Shown: positions 61,444-64,000 of the stretch, piece by piece | Layout: every line of letters starts with the position of its first letter | How positions within the stretch are numbered: position 1 is the stretch's first letter | Assembly (NCBI GenBank): GCA_013360875.1 | Contig: JABWAU010000005.1 | Coordinates: forward strand, 1-64,000 | Reading direction: 5' to 3' | Length of the DNA stretch: 64,000 nt | DNA from: Anaerolineales bacterium | GTDB lineage: Bacteria > Chloroflexota > Anaerolineae > Anaerolineales > Villigracilaceae | Notes under the pieces: model-generated | What the model was told of the DNA's origin: nothing | The model's database searches: none | Seen by the model: only the letters and a program-made list of their open reading frames with translations | Position numbers and translations under genes: made by a program

Positions 61444-62280
61444 ATGACCAAAGGTAATGGTGCCAACCCAAGATTAGTAACAAACCAGATAATCCACGCT
61501 GATTGCCTGCAAGAATTATCGTCATTTCCTGATAATTCAATAGAACTTACGTTATTCTCGCCGCCTTATGATGGAATAAGAGATTACAAAAACAACTGGT
61601 CTTTCGATTTTATGACTCTAGGCAAGCATCTTTATCGAATAACTAAAGATGGTGGAGTCGCTGTTGTCGTTATAGGCGACGGAACTAAAAACTTTGCCAA
61701 ATCTCTTACATCTTTTCGATTGGCAGTCAATTGGGTTGATGCAATCGGTTGGAAACTCTTTGAAAGTGTAATTTATAAAAGAGACGGCAACCCAGGAGCA
61801 TGGTGGAATCAAAGATTTCGAGTTGACCACGAATATATTTTTATGTTCTTTAAGGGGAATCGTCCAAAAACATTTCACAAAGAACACTTGATGGTCCCGA
61901 GCAAACATGCAGGAAAGATTTACTCGGGCACAGATAGGCTTACAAACGGTGGTTTCAAGACAATTGAGCCGAAAGCGGTTAATCCCTTGAAATGTCGCGG
62001 GACTGTCTGGAGTTATTCAACCAGCAATACAGAAGGCAATCGAGTTAAACTACAACATCCCGCCACCTTTCCCGACAAATTAGCGGAAGACATAATTTTA
62101 TGCTTTTCAGAACCTAATGATATTGTTCTTGACCCCATGTGCGGTAGCGGTACAACTTGCGTTATAGCCAATAATAACCGCCGTCGATATATTGGAATTG
62201 AAATCAGTGATGAGTATTGCGAGATTGCAAGAAAACGGATTGAAAAAGAATTCCAACCAGAACAACAACGCATGTTTTAG
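61444..62280 (+). CDS. DNA methyltransferase of second restriction-modification pair
   Basis: The 278-residue protein has the motif order of beta-class enzymes: FSPPYDGIRDY (motif IV) early and LDPMCGSGTTCVIA (motif I) late. SPPY is typical of N4-cytosine but also of some N6-adenine enzymes. ATG 61444 (CGGAGATATAAAC upstream) is preferred over 61426. It is strongly A+T-rich compared with the flanking genes, suggesting recent transfer. The nuclease-like gene follows after 9 nt. Confidence 0.9.
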   Translation: MTKGNGANPRLVTNQIIHADCLQELSSFPDNSIELTLFSPPYDGIRDYKNNWSFDFMTLGKHLYRITKDGGVAVVVIGDGTKNFAKSLTSFRLAVNWVDAIGWKLFESVIYKRDGNPGAWWNQRFRVDHEYIFMFFKGNRPKTFHKEHLMVPSKHAGKIYSGTDRLTNGGFKTIEPKAVNPLKCRGTVWSYSTSNTEGNRVKLQHPATFPDKLAEDIILCFSEPNDIVLDPMCGSGTTCVIANNNRRRYIGIEISDEYCEIARKRIEKEFQPEQQRMF

Positions 62281-62289
62281 ACTCGCCGC

Positions 62290-62949
62290 ATGACATTCAA
62301 AAAAGATATCAAAACTGCGAAAAGTCTTCTTGCTGATTTGCCTATCACATGGGATGGAAAGAAGAGTGTTTTAGAACTCAAAAAGGCAAATTTTAATTGG
62401 CGGCAAATGGAATGGTGGGGATTCTATTTTGAATTCTTGTGTTACCAGAGACTCGAAAGTTCTTTCGCTGTTCCAGGCGACAGATTCGGAAAGACAAGAA
62501 CTGCTTGTTTTGATTTCAAAGGTTCAATCAATTGGGACTTAAAAGCGAAAGCGATAAAATCAGACGACCATCGTTCTATATTGAATGATGCAGAAGCCAT
62601 GAATTGGAGTATCAACGAATATGGCGCACATGGTCTAATTATTGCACTTTGTGATGTGGAATACAACGACGAAAACAGAACTTTTCAAAAATGGCATCAG
62701 AAATTGAAGGGTGGAAAATCCAAGTATGAAGTTAATCGTGAACAAAGAACAAGTGTCTCTCGATACAGAAAAACCAAAGCAGAACTACAAGAGCTGTTAT
62801 TTCTTATTGTAAATCCCAAGAATATTTCTTTTCTTGGAATCCACCACCAGGGACGAAACAGTAACGGAAAACCACGTCCACCAAAATACATGCTTGATTA
62901 CGATTTCATAGACAAATATCTAGCTGACAAAATCAAGTTCAAAAAATGA
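62290..62949 (+). CDS. Predicted restriction endonuclease of second pair
   Basis: The 219-residue protein has a plausible PD-(D/E)XK core, ACFDFKGSINWDLKAKAI (Asp, then D-x-K). It is followed by a basic helical region (QKLKGGKSKYEV, SRYRKTKAELQELLF). I do not recognise the exact family. The assignment rests on this motif and on its position directly after the methyltransferase with matching A+T-rich composition. Recognition site unknown. Confidence 0.7.
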   Translation: MTFKKDIKTAKSLLADLPITWDGKKSVLELKKANFNWRQMEWWGFYFEFLCYQRLESSFAVPGDRFGKTRTACFDFKGSINWDLKAKAIKSDDHRSILNDAEAMNWSINEYGAHGLIIALCDVEYNDENRTFQKWHQKLKGGKSKYEVNREQRTSVSRYRKTKAELQELLFLIVNPKNISFLGIHHQGRNSNGKPRPPKYMLDYDFIDKYLADKIKFKK

Positions 62950-63018
62950 GCAGTAAGATTGCCCGCAATTTCGGGTATGAAGCCAAACAAAAACGGGACT
63001 GGGGGTGAAGCGCGGGGT

Positions 63019-63132
63019 GGGTTGCAGACCTGACAGGTATTCATAGAACTATGGCCGACTCGAATCGTTGTCCACACAAGGATTGTAGTTGGTTCAGGTC
63101 GCGCGGAAACCTGTCAGGTCTGGATGCAACCC
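63019..63132. repeat. Inverted repeat GGGTTGC..AGACCTGACAGGT upstream of ligA
   Basis: GGGTTGCAGACCTGACAGGT (63019-63038) is mirrored by ACCTGTCAGGTCTGGATGCAACCC (split arm, 63109-63132), with three unpaired bases in the right arm. The 70-nt interior holds no gene. It is a MITE-like or structural element just before the ligA promoter. Confidence 0.6.
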
Positions 63133-63159
63133 CAACAAAAGCGGGGTTGTGAACTGGGC

Positions 63160-63165
63160 TATAAT
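63160..63165 (+). promoter_or_regulatory. -10 element of ligA
   Basis: TATAAT ends 6 nt before the ligA ATG (TTGCGT between). Transcription should begin at or next to the start codon, giving a leaderless mRNA; no Shine-Dalgarno is present. Confidence 0.6.
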
Positions 63166-63171
63166 TTGCGT

Positions 63172-64000
63172 ATGACCACCAAATCCCGTTATGAAGAACT
63201 CAAGGCGCAAATCAATTTTCATAATTACCGCTATCACGTGCTGGACGCGCCCGTCATCAGCGACCTGGAATTCGACAAACTGCTGAACGAACTCAAGCGG
63301 ATCGAAGCCGACCATCCGGATTGGGTCACGCCCGATTCGCCGACGCAGCGCGCGGGAGCCAAGCCTGCCGACCGTTTCGAGAAGGTCCGCCACCCCGCGC
63401 CCATCCTCTCGCTGGCGAACGCCTTCGGCGCGGAGGATGCGCGGGCGTGGTACGAGCGCATCCGTAAAATTGACGACCGCGTGGAGAAGGCAAAGTTCGT
63501 GGTCGAGCCGAAGATAGACGGCTTGTCGGTTGTGCTTCACTATCGCGATGGCGTCTTCGTGCAAGGCGCGACGCGCGGCGATGGGGAAGTGGGGGAGGAT
63601 ATTACGTCGAATTTAAGAACTGTGCGAGCAATCCCGTTACGAATACCAGTCGAAGGTCGAAAGTCGAAAGTCGAAGTGCCGAAATACCTTGTAGTGCGAG
63701 GCGAGGCGTTCATCCCGACAAAAGAGTTCGAAGCGTTGAACCGTCAACTCGAGGAGGCGGGCGAGAAGACGTATCAGAATCCAAGGAACACGGCGGCGGG
63801 AGCGCTGCGTCAGTTGGACCCAAAGTTGACCGCTTCGCGTCCGATCACGTTGCTGGTGTACCAGATCATCCATTCGGAAGGTGGGAAGGTTCCCACATCG
63901 CAATGGGAAATCCTGGAATATCTCAAAACGCTGGGCTTCCCAGTGACCGATGTATCAAAGCGCTTCAATAATTTGGAGGATGCGATTGCCTACATCGAAC
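63172..64000 (+). CDS. ligA: NAD-dependent DNA ligase, 5' part
   Basis: The gene begins at ATG 63172 (MTTKSRYEELKAQINFHNYRYHV) and runs off the window after about 276 codons. It is absent from the ORF track because it has no stop. It shows the Ia domain (YHVLDAP...SDLEFDKLL), the active-site lysine in VVEPKIDGLSVV, the GATRGDGEVGEDIT motif and NPRNTAAGALRQLDP. An insertion (VEGRKSKVEV) after IPLRI is encoded by four GTCGAA(A/G) heptamers. LigA seals nicks during replication and repair using NAD+. Confidence 0.95.
   Translation, partial: MTTKSRYEELKAQINFHNYRYHVLDAPVISDLEFDKLLNELKRIEADHPDWVTPDSPTQRAGAKPADRFEKVRHPAPILSLANAFGAEDARAWYERIRKIDDRVEKAKFVVEPKIDGLSVVLHYRDGVFVQGATRGDGEVGEDITSNLRTVRAIPLRIPVEGRKSKVEVPKYLVVRGEAFIPTKEFEALNRQLEEAGEKTYQNPRNTAAGALRQLDPKLTASRPITLLVYQIIHSEGGKVPTSQWEILEYLKTLGFPVTDVSKRFNNLEDAIAYIE
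63649..63676. repeat. Four heptanucleotide repeats inside ligA
   Basis: GTCGAAG-GTCGAAA-GTCGAAA-GTCGAAG occurs in tandem in the coding sequence. The frame is open through and beyond it. Loss or gain of one 7-nt unit would shift the frame. Confidence 0.75.

Overview
The window looks like a chromosomal segment of a Chloroflexota bacterium, most likely an Anaerolineae-type lineage. This is an inference from gene content: serine/threonine kinases with C-terminal WD40 propellers, many multidomain sarcosine/dimethylglycine-dehydrogenase-like flavoproteins, an NAD-linked formate dehydrogenase module, and many short palindromic intergenic repeats. No rRNA, tRNA or CRISPR array was recognised.

Region 1 (0.1-15.7 kb) looks like a catabolic locus. 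It holds two copies of a pair: an FAD dehydrogenase with a folate-binding GcvT tail plus a choline/aminoglycoside-kinase-fold phosphotransferase. With them are an APC amino-acid/amine permease, a metallophosphoesterase, a DeoR regulator, a nucleotidyltransferase-fold protein, a four-CBS protein, a class II ketose-bisphosphate aldolase, a HisC-like aminotransferase and a CbbY-like HAD phosphatase. Together these suggest uptake, phosphorylation, transamination, aldol cleavage and oxidative demethylation of an N-methylated or amino-sugar-like substrate. The substrate cannot be read from sequence. An MFS transporter and galactokinase follow (16.2-18.7 kb).

Region 2 (18.7-37.6 kb) is a minus-strand phospho-signalling operon. 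In transcription order it has five tandem kinase-TM-WD40 proteins, a VWA-TM-FHA protein, a PP2C phosphatase and, past a gap, a kinase-FHA protein. Two of the five WD40 kinases are clear pseudokinases and a third is degenerate. The kinase-FHA gene lies between two copies of a MITE-like inverted-repeat element, one of which carries a nested relative.

Region 3 (37.9-48.5 kb) holds a class II aldolase/adducin-family protein, a CBS protein, an amidase, and a formate dehydrogenase module: a NuoE-NuoF fusion, a compact HoxU-like Fe-S subunit and two molybdopterin catalytic subunits. The first catalytic subunit has an in-frame UGA at the selenocysteine position followed by a convincing bacterial SECIS hairpin. 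The second has Cys at that position. A DUF559 endonuclease gene inside a small element with perfect 12-bp terminal inverted repeats lies between them.

Region 4 (48.5-53.6 kb) is an accessory island: a HEPN-like pair, a HigB/short-HigA toxin-antitoxin module, a three-gene unit led by a JAMM-domain protein, and a PemK/MazF toxin-antitoxin pair. All are on the minus strand and are separated by recurrent boundary sequences, giving a cassette-like layout.

Region 5 (53.6-64 kb) mixes housekeeping and accessory genes: a DUF2723 membrane protein, a PmeII-like restriction-modification operon with a core-deleted miniature paralogue, an Fsr-like MFS exporter, nadD, a Met/Gly-rich small membrane protein, a DAO-family oxidoreductase, a second restriction-modification pair, and the 5' part of ligA, which runs off the end. 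Several genes have a TATAAT-like -10 element only 6-10 nt before the start codon, suggesting leaderless transcripts.
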